Source of the DNA: Blastomussa wellsi
Lineage: Eukaryota > Cnidaria > Anthozoa > Scleractinia > Plerogyridae
DNA: 64,000 nucleotides
Assembly (NCBI GenBank): GCA_947652115.1
Contig: OX393563.1
Span: 12,195,985 to 12,259,984 of the forward strand
Reading direction: 5' to 3'
Both the position numbers and the translations under genes were made by a program. Of this stretch, positions 12,001 to 23,600 are shown one piece after another; position 1 is the stretch's first letter, and every line of letters starts with the position of its first letter. A model generated the notes under the pieces. That model made no database searches. It saw only the letters and a program-made list of their open reading frames with translations, and was not told the origin of the DNA.

Positions 12001-14747
12001 AAGTAAATGGGAAAATGACTTCAAATACCGTGACACTGCTCCTTTAATGTAGTCTGTTCGGGTCCAACGAATTATTCTGCAAAGATTTTTCACGCGTGGT
12101 GGAAATCCGAGTCCCAACATTAACGCCAACTTCAAACAGTGGTTTGACAGCTAACTTAGGGTCCGGATGGCGACCGGTATAATAAATGTATCAAGCGTAC
12201 TTTTTTCATTCTTTAAGAAAAAGACGCCTGATCGCAGGTTACTGAGTCCTGATGATGATTACGATGATGACAATGATGACGATGACGATGATGATAATGA
12301 TGAAACGTGACAAACGTCCACGCACAGAGTTTTAAAAAACCATGCCGGGTTGGAAAAAGCTTTCTTTTGTTTATAATTTGTAGGCTGAAACTGTCAGGCA
12401 TTTTGGCTGCGCACAACTGTTGCCATTATGGAGACTGAATTGAAGTGGAATGAGTGTTTGCTTTTAGTTTTGCCATACTGGTATTCAGACTGCTCTTAGT
12501 CTACCCAAAGACAGTCTGTAAGAACCCAAGAATGGGTAACCGGTCGTTTCGCCTTCAAGTCGTTTCACCTACAAGTCAATTCGCCTACATTGAAGTCGTT
12601 TCGCCTGCACTGAATACTTGTTGAGCAAACGTGCTAATAAACCTGAAACTAACCAACAGGGCAAGTTCATAAAGCTATAGCACAGATGAATAAACTTCAC
12701 CTGAACTCAATGATACATTTCAAGTTCCAGTTTTGTCACGGAATTTGTCAATTACTCGCCTAAAATTTACCCAGACTCGTCATTTTTCAGGCACTATACA
12801 CCCGTTATTTTGTTACACGAGCGAACATGTTTGTTAGTGTCCCACATAAGATAAGTGCGATTGTGTTCACATACATAACCCATAGACTGGTGTGGACTTG
12901 CCATAAATACTAAATAACAAAACAGAAAAGGAAAGAAAATCGTAATCGAATTAGACAGACCTCTTTTTCAAATTGTAAACTGTCGAGTTCTAGAGGCCTT
13001 TTCTCCGCTTTGTAATCAACATTTCTATGGTTTATACTTAAGGCCTTATGCGTCTGATGGCGCAATGATGATGATGATGATGGTTTATACCTGTGACTTT
13101 CTTAGCAATAACTGCTAATTAGTGCCTTGCGCAAGGTAAGTGTGTTTTGCTTCGCTTTGTCTTATAAGAATCCATTAAGCGTCAGAAAAAACTGAAACGG
13201 ATTCAAAGAACAAGATTTATCGTTCTCTCCACTCTCTGTCCCATGTGGCAGGGAAGCCACTGTACCGTCTCTTATACATCTTGTGCAAAGCTTTTGTACT
13301 CTAATTAATTCACAGTGAGAAATTACACGCTACAAAGGTTTTACTAACCTGTCTATTTTTTAGTTTTATATTCATTGATAGAGACTGTTCTTGAAGAGTT
13401 TGGATTTCAGAGCTTATGCTACCAAGATCTTCCTAAGAAATACATGGATAGGAAGGAGTACAAATCAGTTAATGGTATTCATGACAACATCAATGACCCA
13501 ACATAACGTTTGAGTACTGTTCCACTATAACACGTTCAAGAGGACTGTCATGTGGATGCGCCTCTTTTTAAACGGACACTGTCACCAGGCACATCTATTA
13601 AGCCTCGGCCCTGGTTTTCACAGCTTCCCCAACATCCCAGATTGTTCTGATTAATGAAAATTGAATTGGAAATCGTAAACATCGGCGATTGCCTGGGATG
13701 GGTTGGTGACAAGTAGGGAAAATCGGAACCATTTCTATTTTCCTGACTTGTCCCAGATTTCTGCGATTCTTGGCGGACATTCAAACATTATGAAACTGAA
13801 ATATGCGTTGTTGGGGTCAGTAAGGGACGTTGGCTACACTTTTAGCTTGATACCAATCCCCTAGCTTCTTTTTAATTGCTTGGCTCCAATCCCATATTCC
13901 GAATGTCTTGAGAATCTAGATCTGCATCAGGACATTTTGCATTTCCCCGATATATCGGTAAAATCTGGGACAGTTGGCAAAAAGTGAAATCCCAATTGTC
14001 TGGGATGTTTTCCGACATATGAAAACTGGGCCTAAGACAGACAATGGGTGTTGGTCCCTGCATCACGCTGCGTGCCGTTTTTCAGTCATTTTACTGTATC
14101 TGAACTCTCTAGATAAGCCGGCCACCTCTCTTACCGTGGATGGCCACTTACTGTAGTGCCAGCTCCTGATGTTCATCTTAGAGACAGTTGACTGTATAAC
14201 ATAATAGAACTTTAAGCTGCATGAGAAAAGTGAAAGATGAACCAGGCAGCATAGAAACTCTGGCCCTTAAATAGCCATACAAAACACATACCTGGAAACT
14301 TGTGAGCATCTTTTCCATACTCTGTTGAATTACAAGAAATTTGAGAAAGAATAAGTTCATAGTTTACAATGAAATCCCAAAAAAAAATATTCATCACAAG
14401 TTTCTCCACTGCTTATAATGTGTAGTGGGTTTAAATTGGCAACTGAAATAAACAGGCTGGGAAAAATGGTTTTAACAACAGAAACCATGTGATAGCTATA
14501 TTATGTATTTTACTTTCAATTGTCTTCTGTCATACATGCATCAATACCATCTTTCTTTTAACTTCTTGCTTTCAACTGCTTTTGCTGCTTTAATTTTTGC
14601 TTTTCTTTGTTGACATTCAAAAGCAAGAATAATTACCGGTAGCTACAACTAATTTACAGGTAATTTAATATAATCATGATTTACATGTATTATAATAATA
14701 AATATTTATAATATTATGGCTGTGTTTCACAGGGACTGGGAACTACT

Positions 14748-14839
<92 letters not shown>

Positions 14840-17765
14840 TATTATTATAACATACTATTCTCATCTTCTGCAATGTACAATGTAGTTTCTGTTTTCTCCT
14901 GAGCCTGGTTATTTAAAGGGTGGATAACACTAGCTACTGGATAAATCACTATCCAGTGGACCAGGACTTTAGAAGTCATTATAATCATACACTTTGTTCA
15001 TAATATATATTTCTCTGCTACCTTACTCGTTTTATTGTGGTATTGTTAGTACCTAATCAAGCAAGATGAACTTACCTCGAGAATAGTGTCACAAGAGGCA
15101 ATCTGGTTGTGAAGGCTTGCGATATTTTCACTCTCTTTGATATCTTTTAACCCATGGTCAAAAGAAGAAGACCAACTTTTACTCAGTTACCTTTATACAT
15201 TGCTGTATATATTGGATATATACAGCTACTTCAACTTAACATTGGCATGTCAAAGCTTCAAGCTTATACATTTACAAGAACAAAAAGGTACAAAGTAAAG
15301 GGGTTACTCCACATGCTGAATACTACTGAGGTACAGCGACATGCCAAACATGATTTTGTTCTCTTGTTAGACATGTGAAAACAAGGTCTTTTTAATTATG
15401 CATGCTGAATTTAAAGTTAATTAGCTATACATGTACATAACTGTGGAAGAAATGCTACTAACAGAAACATCTCAAACTGTACGTGCAAAAACACAAACTT
15501 GGAAAATTCTTTAATGTTCAAATGCAAATTCGAGTGAATACCCAGCTGACCACCACTCACTCATACCACAGGATTGAACAGATTACGCTTTTATTTGAGA
15601 TTGATAATGGAAAGAGTTGGTTGCATATTATGGCATTTTACAAAAAGCTAACTATGAAATATATAAATTAAATGTTGTTGTCTCTTAATGCATTTATGTA
15701 ATCACCATGCACATTGGGGGCCAGTGCATTGGGTTTAGTTATGCATACAACATTATTTAAAAAATAACCTAGATACTATGCAGTGTGTGTTTAGATGAGA
15801 ATATGATAGTGATGTTTTAGTTATGTGCATATTTTTAAGAAAATGTTTTGGAAAAGTAAGAGGACTTTTACTGTGTTTACATATATAGCCTTATCTAAAT
15901 ACCCAGGTGTTTGGGAGAACTCTTGAAAGTTATGCAAACCTGAGACGCTGTCTCAAATTCTCCCAAATACCCTTGTGTTTAGATGAGGCTATGTAAACAC
16001 AGCAAAAGTTCTCTTTTGTTTAAATGTGGTGCTATTATATTTAGACTAAATGGCATTTGTAAAGGATACAATCCAGAATTGATGCATTTTCCACTTCATG
16101 TAAGTCACCTTCAATTTGCCTCGAGTACTGTCTTAAGTCAACTCCCTGAAATGATAATAATTTTTAGTCTTTTACTGTTAAAGCACTTTAAGGGCTGGAA
16201 ATAACAGTAGTACATCAGAAAATGGCCGACCAAACTTAATGACCAATATAATGAAATTAATCCCAACTGTGGTTGGACAGGATGTATTCTGGACAATTTT
16301 ATTCTGGAGGTTTATTCCTTGGAGCCTCATAGTGATGTCTATTGTTTAATTACGCCAAACTCGAAAATACCTAAATTGGGCAATGTCCAATATTTTATTG
16401 TACTTACTTTTTCTAGAGCTTCTTTTACCAGCTCGTCCTCTAAATTTTCTTGTATATGTACTGAAGGGTGAAAAATTTAAAAGAGTTATAAGGCACTGTT
16501 ACTGCCATACGTTACCATTGATATAGTCTGGTATTTCCTTTGATTTTTCTTCATAATCATTAACAGCTGGCCAAATACTAAATTATACCAAGGATAAAAT
16601 TGACCACAACATAAACACCCAAAATGTAGCAATCCATTAGCGTACTATCATTCTGTGCATATACTGAACATATGCATGTTGTGAGAAAAAAATCTCCAGA
16701 TACAAAGAGTGCCTCTGCAGGCCTGCTATTAATCCTGTGGGATTAGCAAGGCCTCCTGTTTACCCAGGAGTAAGTATTAAAAATAAATAATCATTAGGGC
16801 AACCAGGAAAAATGTATTGGGAAAAGGAGTAACCTGTTATTGAAAAAATACATCCCATCTGACAAGTTTGGAAGTAGCAACACTTTTGTCACTTCATGCT
16901 ACAAAAAGGGAAAAAGGACATTTTCATTTTTGACAAGGCGAGTCCAAACATACCCTCAAAGAAAAAAAAAAATCAAAATGCTGGCACAATTCCCACCAGG
17001 ATAAACCTCATTTTTGTTAATTCCTTCAGAAAAGAGCCAACTTTTCCCCCTGACCCGCTCACAAATATTTGAGAAATCAAAGAATGCAGACAGAACTAGC
17101 CCGTCAGAAATTATTTTCGAAGCCCCCACCCTCCGGAAATATCATCTATGGGAGGGGGTGGATACAAAATTGGAATGAGCCATTGGTATGCATTAGTTCT
17201 GGCAGACCAATGTGTCACTTGCCTGAATACAGATGCGGTTTAGTCTGTGGGAAGCACGTTACTTTGTTTTCTATTCACACTATATGACAATTTCATAGAG
17301 GTTTCATGATAAATTCATTTGTATGCATTTACACTTTATATACAAAAAGTCATGCAAATAAGCTGAAATATAAGAGACAGAACGCCGTGTATCACAGTAC
17401 GCAGTTTTATTGGAGTTAACTTGTTTTTTTTTTTTGCTTACCGTCTACTTCGTCCAAAATAAATTCGTCTTGAGAAGTTAGGTCTAGTTCACCAAGATCA
17501 AGGTCAACCTGCAAATCCTAATTACAAGAATCATTAACTGGGAAGCGAATACAATTGAGGCCCATGCAGTTTTCATTTACAAATATCTAAGTTTTTGTTT
17601 GATTTATAATTTCTTTGCTGTTTCAAACGAATTAAAATAAAATTAATGAAACAAAAATAAACGAACATCAAGTACCTCATCTGCTTCTTCGACGTCGTTA
17701 GAGTCATCCTCGTTAGACTCTAGGCTGTTTGTATTTTGCGTATTTTCTTGATGGCCGTCCGCCAT
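71..17765 (-). CDS. VPS52: VPS52 subunit of GARP/EARP complex, C-terminus off the left edge
   Basis: Vps52 is a core coiled-coil subunit of the GARP and EARP tethering complexes, which capture endosome-derived vesicles at the trans-Golgi or recycling endosomes. Exons, 5' to 3' on the minus strand: 17765-17676, 17508-17442, 16460-16408, 16145-16070, 15143-15076, 14321-14292, 13432-13349, 11249-11188, 6207-6057, 4762-4662, 3888-3756, 3171-3114, 2904-2771, 2286-2131, 1536-1418, 194-71. These total 1506 nt (502 codons) in continuous phase. Family blocks seen in order include DEFILDEVDVHIQ, ENLEDELVKEALEK, SENIASLHNQIASCD, SSEIQTLQEQ, RPMTNYQIPQ, STIFTLGSRG, LLDNSCREYLF and DIRPHY; they follow the human protein (about 720 aa) closely. 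The start codon sits in a short acidic N-terminus (MADGHQEN). The splice donor at 70 shows the gene continues beyond base 1. Oddities: two U12-type introns, a GC-AG intron and a 30-nt microexon, listed separately. Identity is near certain; the exon 12/13 junction is the weakest point. Confidence 0.95.
2905..3113 (-). other. U12-type intron of VPS52 with apparent AT-AA ends
   Basis: Exon 12 (3171-3114) ends GGG and is followed on the minus strand by ATATCCTC, one base from the U12 donor consensus ATATCCTT. There is no GT or GC donor that keeps the frame. Just upstream of exon 13 lies ATCCTTAAT (2922-2914), a strong match to the U12 branch site TTCCTTAAC. The only join that preserves phase and the family's Lys/Arg-Gly-Phe/Ile-Phe-Ser pattern ends the intron at AA (2906-2905), giving AKRG then IFSGK. 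The nearest AG, one base further, shifts the frame to an early stop. The minor-spliceosome class is well supported; the exact acceptor is inferred. Confidence 0.6.
3172..3755 (-). other. GC-AG intron of VPS52
   Basis: Exon 11 (3888-3756) ends CTACAG and the intron begins GCAAGC, the usual context for the minor GC-AG class of U2 introns. Reading on into the intron gives a stop after three codons. The acceptor is the standard TTGATGCAG before exon 12. Family alignment across the junction (KLLKLQ then FEELADRDDLMG) is uninterrupted. Confidence 0.75.
4118..4436. mobile_element. Foldback MITE with about 75-bp inverted arms
   Basis: The arms at about 4118-4195 and 4360-4436 are inverted copies of each other, starting CCATTCTCGTCCCCATAGCC and closing with its complement. 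The core (about 165 bp) has no coding potential. Related half-elements with the same CGTCCCC/CTCTTAGCCGG core occur at 28206-28280 and 40628-40648, so this is a dispersed non-autonomous family. The superfamily cannot be assigned from the ends alone. Confidence 0.7.
4910..5125. repeat. Probable remnant of a dispersed DNA element
   Basis: The stretch opens with GGCTACGTCCACACTAGG and holds repeated 'gcgttttc' and 'gaaacgctg' motifs in opposite orientations (about 4960-5110), as in a decayed inverted-repeat element. There is no open frame of note. Confidence 0.35.
5130..5455. repeat. Degenerate TCACG-rich repeat
   Basis: Variants of 'atcacg' and 'ttcacg' recur about a dozen times, including 'gaatcacggatcacag', 'gggtcacgaaaa' and 'cgtatcacgag', at irregular spacing, with matching motifs at both ends. 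It looks like an old tandem or palindromic repeat rather than unique sequence. Confidence 0.45.
5684..5762. repeat. Degenerate TTCAAC short tandem repeat
   Basis: The sequence consists of loosely repeated 9-11 bp units such as 'tttcaacacga', 'ttcaagtcatc', 'tcaactccac' and 'ttcaactcag'. Confidence 0.5.
7634..8689 (-). CDS. Intronless rhodopsin-class (class A) G-protein-coupled receptor
   Basis: The single exon encodes 351 aa from ATG at 8689 to TAA at 7636-7634. Seven hydrophobic segments are visible at roughly 21-44, 55-80, 97-125, 145-165, 178-197, 222-247 and 263-285. Class A hallmarks: GN in TM1 (Asn37), LSASD in TM2 (Asp68) and NPFIY in TM7 (Asn278-Tyr282), followed by a basic amphipathic helix 8 (WRIPKYRRAF). 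The TM3/loop-2 motif is TCY (123-125) instead of DRY, the usual disulfide Cys at the top of TM3 is absent (Lys99), and TM6 lacks CWxP (FYVTYIP). The Ser-rich tail is a likely kinase/arrestin target. It lies inside a VPS52 intron on the same strand. Such intronless orphan receptors are expanded in corals; ligand and G-protein coupling cannot be told. An in-frame GTG lies upstream, but the ATG is the reasonable start. Confidence 0.85.
   Translation of the reverse strand: MSDSSYDFYVSLIDDSSYWSSLAVFGFILAFVIIVGNAILLFVTFKDPRKSLRLLPPVLLITNLSASDFLLGLLDVFLVALRDVYRSRLVHMPFVEVFKAIMYTVLCTTLFVSSYSIIAMSITCYVAISKPVEYKSIITRRRLKISIALLWLLSIVMCGIPVTNLPEKTYTLIYLHTHASLPAILLTVIYVKVFQALVRRTRELQLGRYHSIARFALVRERRMAITIIIILALFYVTYIPQYVTLHLLYFCKPCQQSIRFHKIDVALSRFLFINSAINPFIYAWRIPKYRRAFYDCWQSFLGKLRVTSHGSFSLSIRRPSALSVQSSGEGQGRYLWSKKRTQSERSEITGI
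9388..10140 (-). mobile_element. 3' end of a non-LTR retrotransposon (decayed)
   Basis: Read on the minus strand, 10020-9830 gives a frame with RIHNYRTRSV, an FSRTDKMYAF-like block and GAQIWNSIPYSIK, the C-terminal signature after the reverse-transcriptase domain in many animal non-LTR elements. The frame meets a TGA near 9812, and the preceding part is frameshifted. The 3' tail runs to an AAC-rich simple tract (about 9405-9430 plus), as expected for the 3' end of such an element. It lies within the large VPS52 intron, in the gene's orientation. Confidence 0.6.
9691..9869. repeat. Exact tandem duplication, 90-bp period
   Basis: Bases 9691-9779 recur without a mismatch at 9781-9869. The unit begins CAGACCGCAAGAAATTCAG and lies inside the retrotransposon tail, so that the end of its reading frame is doubled. 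Complete identity suggests a very recent event or an assembly artefact. Confidence 0.9.
11329..11392. repeat. ATC trinucleotide microsatellite
   Basis: Imperfect run of atc/gtc units beside VPS52 exon 8. On the minus strand it reads as poly-Asp, which is an artefact of the repeat and lies upstream of the exon's acceptor. Confidence 0.9.
12249..12303. repeat. GAT trinucleotide microsatellite
   Basis: Interrupted gat/gac repeat within the VPS52 intron between exons 7 and 8. Confidence 0.85.
12538..12615. repeat. Degenerate 16-17 bp tandem repeat
   Basis: Four to five diverged units of the form 'tcgtttcgcctacaag' follow one another. A related motif appears near 18415-18445. Confidence 0.55.
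14292..14321 (-). other. 30-nt microexon of VPS52
   Basis: The exon encodes only SMEKMLTSFQ. It is flanked by a TTCAACAG acceptor and a GTATGT donor, and is phase 0 on both sides. Its residues match the family's ERMEQMLxxFQ segment that joins exons 5 and 7, so it is required, not optional. Confidence 0.85.
14749..14849. repeat. TTA trinucleotide microsatellite
   Basis: About 33 uninterrupted tta units in a VPS52 intron. Confidence 0.97.
15144..16069 (-). other. U12-type GT-AG intron of VPS52
   Basis: The donor after exon 4 reads GTATCCTTTAC, a perfect U12 5' splice site. The acceptor GGGTTAAAAG has no pyrimidine tract next to it, but TTCTTTTGAC (a U12 branch-like motif) lies about 14 nt upstream. 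The junction joins GAT T to AT ATC, giving DYIKES-type family sequence in frame. A palindromic MITE (15860-16015) sits inside. Confidence 0.8.
15860..16015. mobile_element. Palindromic MITE, copy 1
   Basis: The element is nearly self-complementary: it opens GAGGACTTTTACTGTGTTTA, passes through 'atctaaatacccaggtgtttggga', and closes with its complement ending AACACAGCAAAAGTTCTC. It has no coding capacity. A second copy lies at 52242-52402 in VAV. Confidence 0.75.
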
Positions 17766-18191
17766 CTTTGTTCCTCAGAAAGCATTGAATGCCTCATGTA
17801 TTCCGCACTACAGTGTCTTTCTTGTCTGATAGAACCGCTGTCTGTTTGTCTTTAGGGCACAGAAGGAAATAACCTCTGAAATTGACTCGAGACTGGGGAT
17901 GAGCCCCTGAAAGGTCAGGTTTTTGGTCTATTCGGTCACGTTATCAAAAACAATATTCTTTTCCAAAAAAAGGGGTTTCGTAGCGTGATCTCTTCCGTTC
18001 AACTATGTTTAATTTCAGTGCGTATTCCGCTCCGCCCCCTGGAATGTTCGTACGAGCTATAAATTCGATCCTCAAGTTGGCTCGATTTCGCAAGCGCCCA
18101 CTCTCGTCAGTCTCGTACAACCCTCACTCACGCTTGATTCTAAAGACTTGAAAAGACGTTTAGTTGTTGCACGCAACGAAAAGTTTTGTAA
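17766..18191. promoter_or_regulatory. Shared intergenic promoter of VPS52 and Niban
   Basis: Only 426 bp separate the divergent start codons. A TATAAAT (18058-18064) lies about 130 bp ahead of the Niban ATG and is oriented for it. The VPS52 side has no TATA-like element, as is usual for housekeeping genes. No open frame or repeat is present, so both genes' 5' UTRs and core promoters must fit in this gap or its margins. Confidence 0.6.
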
Positions 18192-20530
18192 ATGGGAAAT
18201 TTACTGCCTTTAGACTCCCACAGGAAGCAACAGATCGAAGGTAAGTTTTGTTTAGTTTCATACATGTCAATTTCTTCCCTTCAGTGAAATGACTGAAATG
18301 TTAAAAGCAACATGCAACATTGGCATCGGCATATTTAGCTCACGAACACATACATGCATCTGTATACTTTTCGGATAAACTTGAATCGACCTCATACGTT
18401 TGCGAACTGGTCATTGGCGAATTAGCTCGTTGGCGAAACGCCTAGCATTCACCCTCATCTTCCATTGTAAATCACCATCATGTCAGTAGATGTGCTGAAA
18501 TTTCTCGACAACGACAAGCTGCTGTAAAAAATGGTGCATTTATTTGTCGTTAATTAAAAACTACACAAAGCAGTCAAAATCTGAGTTATGTTTCCGCTCT
18601 GAATATCAAACACACCATCAATATTAGCCCCTTGTAAAATTGTGATGATGACCGATTGTTCATTTACTGCTACCCCACTAGTCTTGGCTGCAAGGAGACA
18701 ATTTGGCAATTTTGGCATTATTCTCGTCCGTTTTTTGGTAATCACTGGTAGATCAGTAGGCAAGGTATATCCGGGAGGAAATGATGACTGATTACAGTGT
18801 ATATAATTATGATAACAGGGATCGATGTCTAGACTCCACCCATCTGTAAGTTTGTCAAATTATAGTTGTTACAAATGCATGTTTTACTAGGTCTTACTAC
18901 AGATTAGCTAATTTCCCTCAAGCTCAGCTTCAAAGTGCAATATTGGACATTTTATCATAAAGAAGGATGATAAGAATACCTACAGTAACTTTATGTATTT
19001 AGCAGTATGAATACAAATTTCAAATAAGGATTGGGAGAAATCATCTGTTAAAAGGACTGTGCCTCCTTTCATGTTCTGTGCACATGCAACACATCGATTG
19101 CACTGTTGCATGCACTTGGGGAATTTGCTCGTTCAAATTGACAAATTCAACTACATGACCAGCACGTGACTAAATTAAAGCGCAAGAAAATATTATGTTG
19201 CTACGAAATCCAGTTTATGGATGTAACTAAACCAGGAACAGTGGAAAAGCGAAATGTATCAGTATCTACTAACCGCTAACCAACAAAAATGAGTCAGTTT
19301 AACAGTTAAAAACAAATGTTAATCGTTTAAAGGAGCTACGTCACGAGATTATGAGTTATTGTTTGCGATGAACCAAATTATACTTAAAACGTAGGAAACC
19401 CAAAACTAATAGTTTACTAAGGAAGAAAAACACCAAAGAAGTGATACAAAACCAAAAAGAAACAAGGATGGAGAAGATTGAGATGGGTTACAAATGACGA
19501 TTTTGAAAAATTTAGGCTAAATTTTTCAAAATGCACGAACCGTGACATAGCTCCTTTAAATGCAACCCGCAAACTGCCAACTACATAATGGAGCAGTGCA
19601 CTCATGAAAATTGCATGAGATGCAAATATTTTTTCGCTTGGGAGCGGATGGGAAAATTGTAACAAACCCCAAAAGCAACTCCATAGAACCTGAAAACACT
19701 CATATCACTTTTAAAAATGCGTGGTGACCCCTACTTTTTATTTTGCCGTGTTTAACGTCTTAGTTGCAAATGGAGGTTGGGTGCCCAGGAATCCGGGGCT
19801 GGAGCTGCCAACCCCAAACCCAGATACACTCCAAACGCCTGCCCTACCTGCAACCTAGCCAAGAGCCCCCGCCTGCCTAACCCAGCTGCAGCCCTAGCAC
19901 CCGTCACACTGAACTTCAACTGGAAGTTCAGTGGAAGAAAACTACAAAGAACAATATTAAATTATGCCATGCTAAAACGCTAAAAAAACCATGCCACAAA
20001 AAGGGGGAGGAGGGAGGGAACACTAACAATTGTGAGCTATAAAATCACCCTGTATGCTGAGTAAAGCTACAAGCACATGCTATGGCGCACACACAAAATG
20101 TGTCAGAATACCGCTGACCCTGCGAATGCCAGAAATGCCCTGACAACAGCCCAGAACTGCAGCATGGCGGTAGCAACGCCACAAACGCTAGGGCCGCCGA
20201 GCCCCGCAAGGCTGGCCAATAAAAGCTGCCACACCAACCACTGAGCAAACTTGCTCCTTGTCGTTAACTATGTTAAATTTATTTATCATTTTACTACATT
20301 CAATTCCTGGACTCAGCATCATAAGTGGGCTGAGTTTGTTGGCTCTCTACTCTGCTCCAAGAGTTTTTTCCCTGGTTTCTCCAGTTTTCCACTTCCAAAA
20401 AACTAACATAATTTTGATGTGATTTGATTATACAGTAGTTGATTTGATTTAGTATTTAGGGTGTTGGTGAGCACTCAGCTACAGCTACCGTATGTAGTAA
20501 CATTTGAGATTTTATAATTTAATTAATCAA

Positions 20531-20621
<91 letters not shown>

Positions 20622-23600
20622 TTTCTGACTTGTGGCTAACAAACCTGTGCACCTCAAATTCTCTCAAATTCCTGATTGCTAAAATTTAAAGAAAAGAAAT
20701 TTTCCTTTGGAGTTATCACTTCCCATTTACTGTAGAATGGCATGCATACACATATATAGACCTTTACAATAATGTTTCAAAATTTCAGATATTGCTGAAG
20801 AATTTCTGAAGGAATTCACCGTAGCTTACATCACTGCTTATGGAATAGAATACACAAAGAAAACTTTGAAGGAAATAGATGCTGAATCATTTGCAGAAGA
20901 GAAGCCAGCATTTCGGTTACTGCAAAGAGAAGTGAGTCATTAGAAAGCATGTAGAGTGTTCTATACAGTACATTACAGATCTAAAACCTTGCGTGGGTCA
21001 GGTTTGCCTGAAGTCTACATGTACAGTACATGTGCCTCCCTCTCACTCCAAGAAGACGAAAGAAAGGACACTTTGTGAACCAGAAGTGCTCAAAAGGGAG
21101 ATGCTTTCTGCTATGGATATTATGGGATCTTGAAGTGAAAGTGGGCCTTTTCTGCCTCCAATAAAAGAGGAAGCAGAGGGGATAAAAAAAATTTCTTGTG
21201 CTACGCTTGTATGATTTAGTGCTCACTGTAGTATTTTTTTGCAAAATGGAATTCCTGTCCTCAGAGACCTCTTTCCTAGATCTGCCATTGCAATCGTCAT
21301 TGTTCCTTTCTCCCCTTAGTGGAGAATGGGGCTGCTCTCTCTCTCTCTCACTCGCCAGGCTGCTCTGTACTTTGCAGCTGTGGCCACTTCAGTCTGGATC
21401 TGTACCGTTGCAGCCAAAAACATCTAGTACACATTATACAATTTTACATAAATCATTATTTTAGGCAAAGCTAAACTCAAGTTTATTCAGCCTACCGTCT
21501 CTCTCCACAATGTTATGTGACTTGCAGAGTAGCCCACAAAGATTCCCAGGACCCCCTTGGTGTTTTTCAATTATGGCATTACATGCATGAGCAGCTTTTT
21601 CTGCGGATCATCTATTAGTGATACGTTTAACCCTTAGTCTCGCAGTTCAATTGCCAGAAAATAGGTGCACTATACAGCGAAAGCTAAGATTAAAAATCAT
21701 ATATTATAATTAGCAAATGTTTTAATCAATTATTAATTAATTAATTCCATATAATCAATAATGTTTGTATCATTCAGTGGGATAGCTTCAAGAGTCCTCT
21801 AAAGATGGGTTGCCTTACCAAAAGAGGAGCAGTGGTGAAGAACTGGAAAAAGCGTTACTTTGTTGTGAATCCTGATTACTCTGTGGACTACTTTGAAAAT
21901 GAAGAGGTTTGTACAATATCAGGTAAAGTTTAGGTACATGTGCATGTAAAGACCTGTATCACTGAAACTGATGCTATGATAAACTCTCTCCATATTATAA
22001 TAATTGAATATAGAATTCTTTACTTATTAAATAAATTTATTTTCCCCTAAACATGCATCTTAAAGTTAAAGTTCCTCCGCTGGTACTTTTGGAAATTCAG
22101 TTGTCATATAAAGTTATAAAGTTATTATTACAGAGATTCCAACCCTTTGAAATACAAAAACCGAAGGTTTATGGGCATGTAACCCCTGAACTCCCTCCCC
22201 TGTTGGAAAAATTGAAAATTATGGGTCTCTACAAGGTCATTTCCTGCAATTTAAGATCATATTCAGTGGGAAATTGTCTTGGATTCACCATGTTAAACAG
22301 ACCTTCCCTGAAGTCTAGGCAATCCAGTGTAGTTTTGGCACCCAATAGCCACAGGCTTATGCTAGGATTCAAAGAACGTTTAATGAAAGAGCCCAAGATA
22401 CATGTACCACAGAAAAATGACAGAAGATCATGTTTAAAAGACAATTGAAGCTGGGAAACATTATATCCCTTTGTCAGAGGAAGGTTACAAAAAAGCAGCA
22501 GAATGCCAAGTGAAAATAGGGGGCCAGAAACAATCATCGAAAGCATGCACATGAGCTTTCCGTTTACAGGATGGTTGGAATCTTAGTAATTGCATGTAAT
22601 AATATGTATTTGTCTAACAATCAGGCATTTGAGAAAGGCTTCAAACCCAAAGGCACCATCTTCCCTTGTGGTTATGAAATTAATGCTGATATGGATGAAA
22701 CAATGGCAGAAAGAATCAGGAACCTTGCAAAAATGATGAGTAAGAATGCATGCCATTCGCTCTGTTAAAACATATTTGTTTAAAAAGGCTTTTAGTTGGA
22801 TTAGTTATTCATTTGATTTAAATATTGTGATTCTTAAAAATTTTACATTTTACTAATTACTCTGTAAATTTTTAAACTGTAAATATTGTAATTTTTAATT
22901 CATTTTCTTATTTTTACTGTGTAACGTTTTTTAACTTAGTTTTCATATTATAATTATATTGTAATGTGCTTTTGAATATTTTTATAGAAAAGGCACAATA
23001 TAAGTATTAAATATTATTATTATTATTAATATTTATTATGTCTACAGATGTAAATACAGTGTGATGGCAATCAGTTTTGTATTGAACCAAAATGATTGTG
23101 ATTTATTTAATTTAATTAATAGTTTGTTTATATATTTACTGGTATTTATTTGCCATATTGAAAAGTTTACACGGTACATGTACAATATTAAATGAAAAGA
23201 TAGCATTAAATTGTTAGAAAAGAAAGAATAAGAAGAATGTGTGGTGGTAAATCTCAAGGAAGCCTTGGCGCTCATGCAGTTATGAGATTTCCCCCCCCCC
23301 CCCCCAGTACATACTTATATGAATATTCTGATAGGTGGTAAGTTTTCAGCTCTGTGAAAAAAATTGAGAAAGATGAAGTAATCAATATGACACAGATGAA
23401 TTTGGGATAAAGAAACAATCCGACTCTGTGACAGGATTCAAACCAAACTGACCTCCAGATACTAGTCAGGCCCTCTAACCAGCTGTGCGAGCTACAGCGA
23501 GCTCTTAGTGAACTAAGACCGTTTACTATATAGGATCGTATCCATGTATGACTTGTGTCCACGATACTTGAGAGTTAGAATATTGTAATTATTTTCTGGC

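Larger units (their letters stand above)
18241..20788. other. Niban intron 1, no gene seen
   Basis: It contains one MITE (19326-19560), a C/A-rich block with a coral-type 'ccaaccccaaacccag' stretch (about 19775-19910) and a long TTA microsatellite (20531-20619). A 69-codon minus frame at 18554-18763 is open but has no recognisable motif. Confidence 0.5.

Noticed and set aside
20504..20689. Poly-isoleucine open frame
   Set aside because: Translation of the TTA microsatellite.
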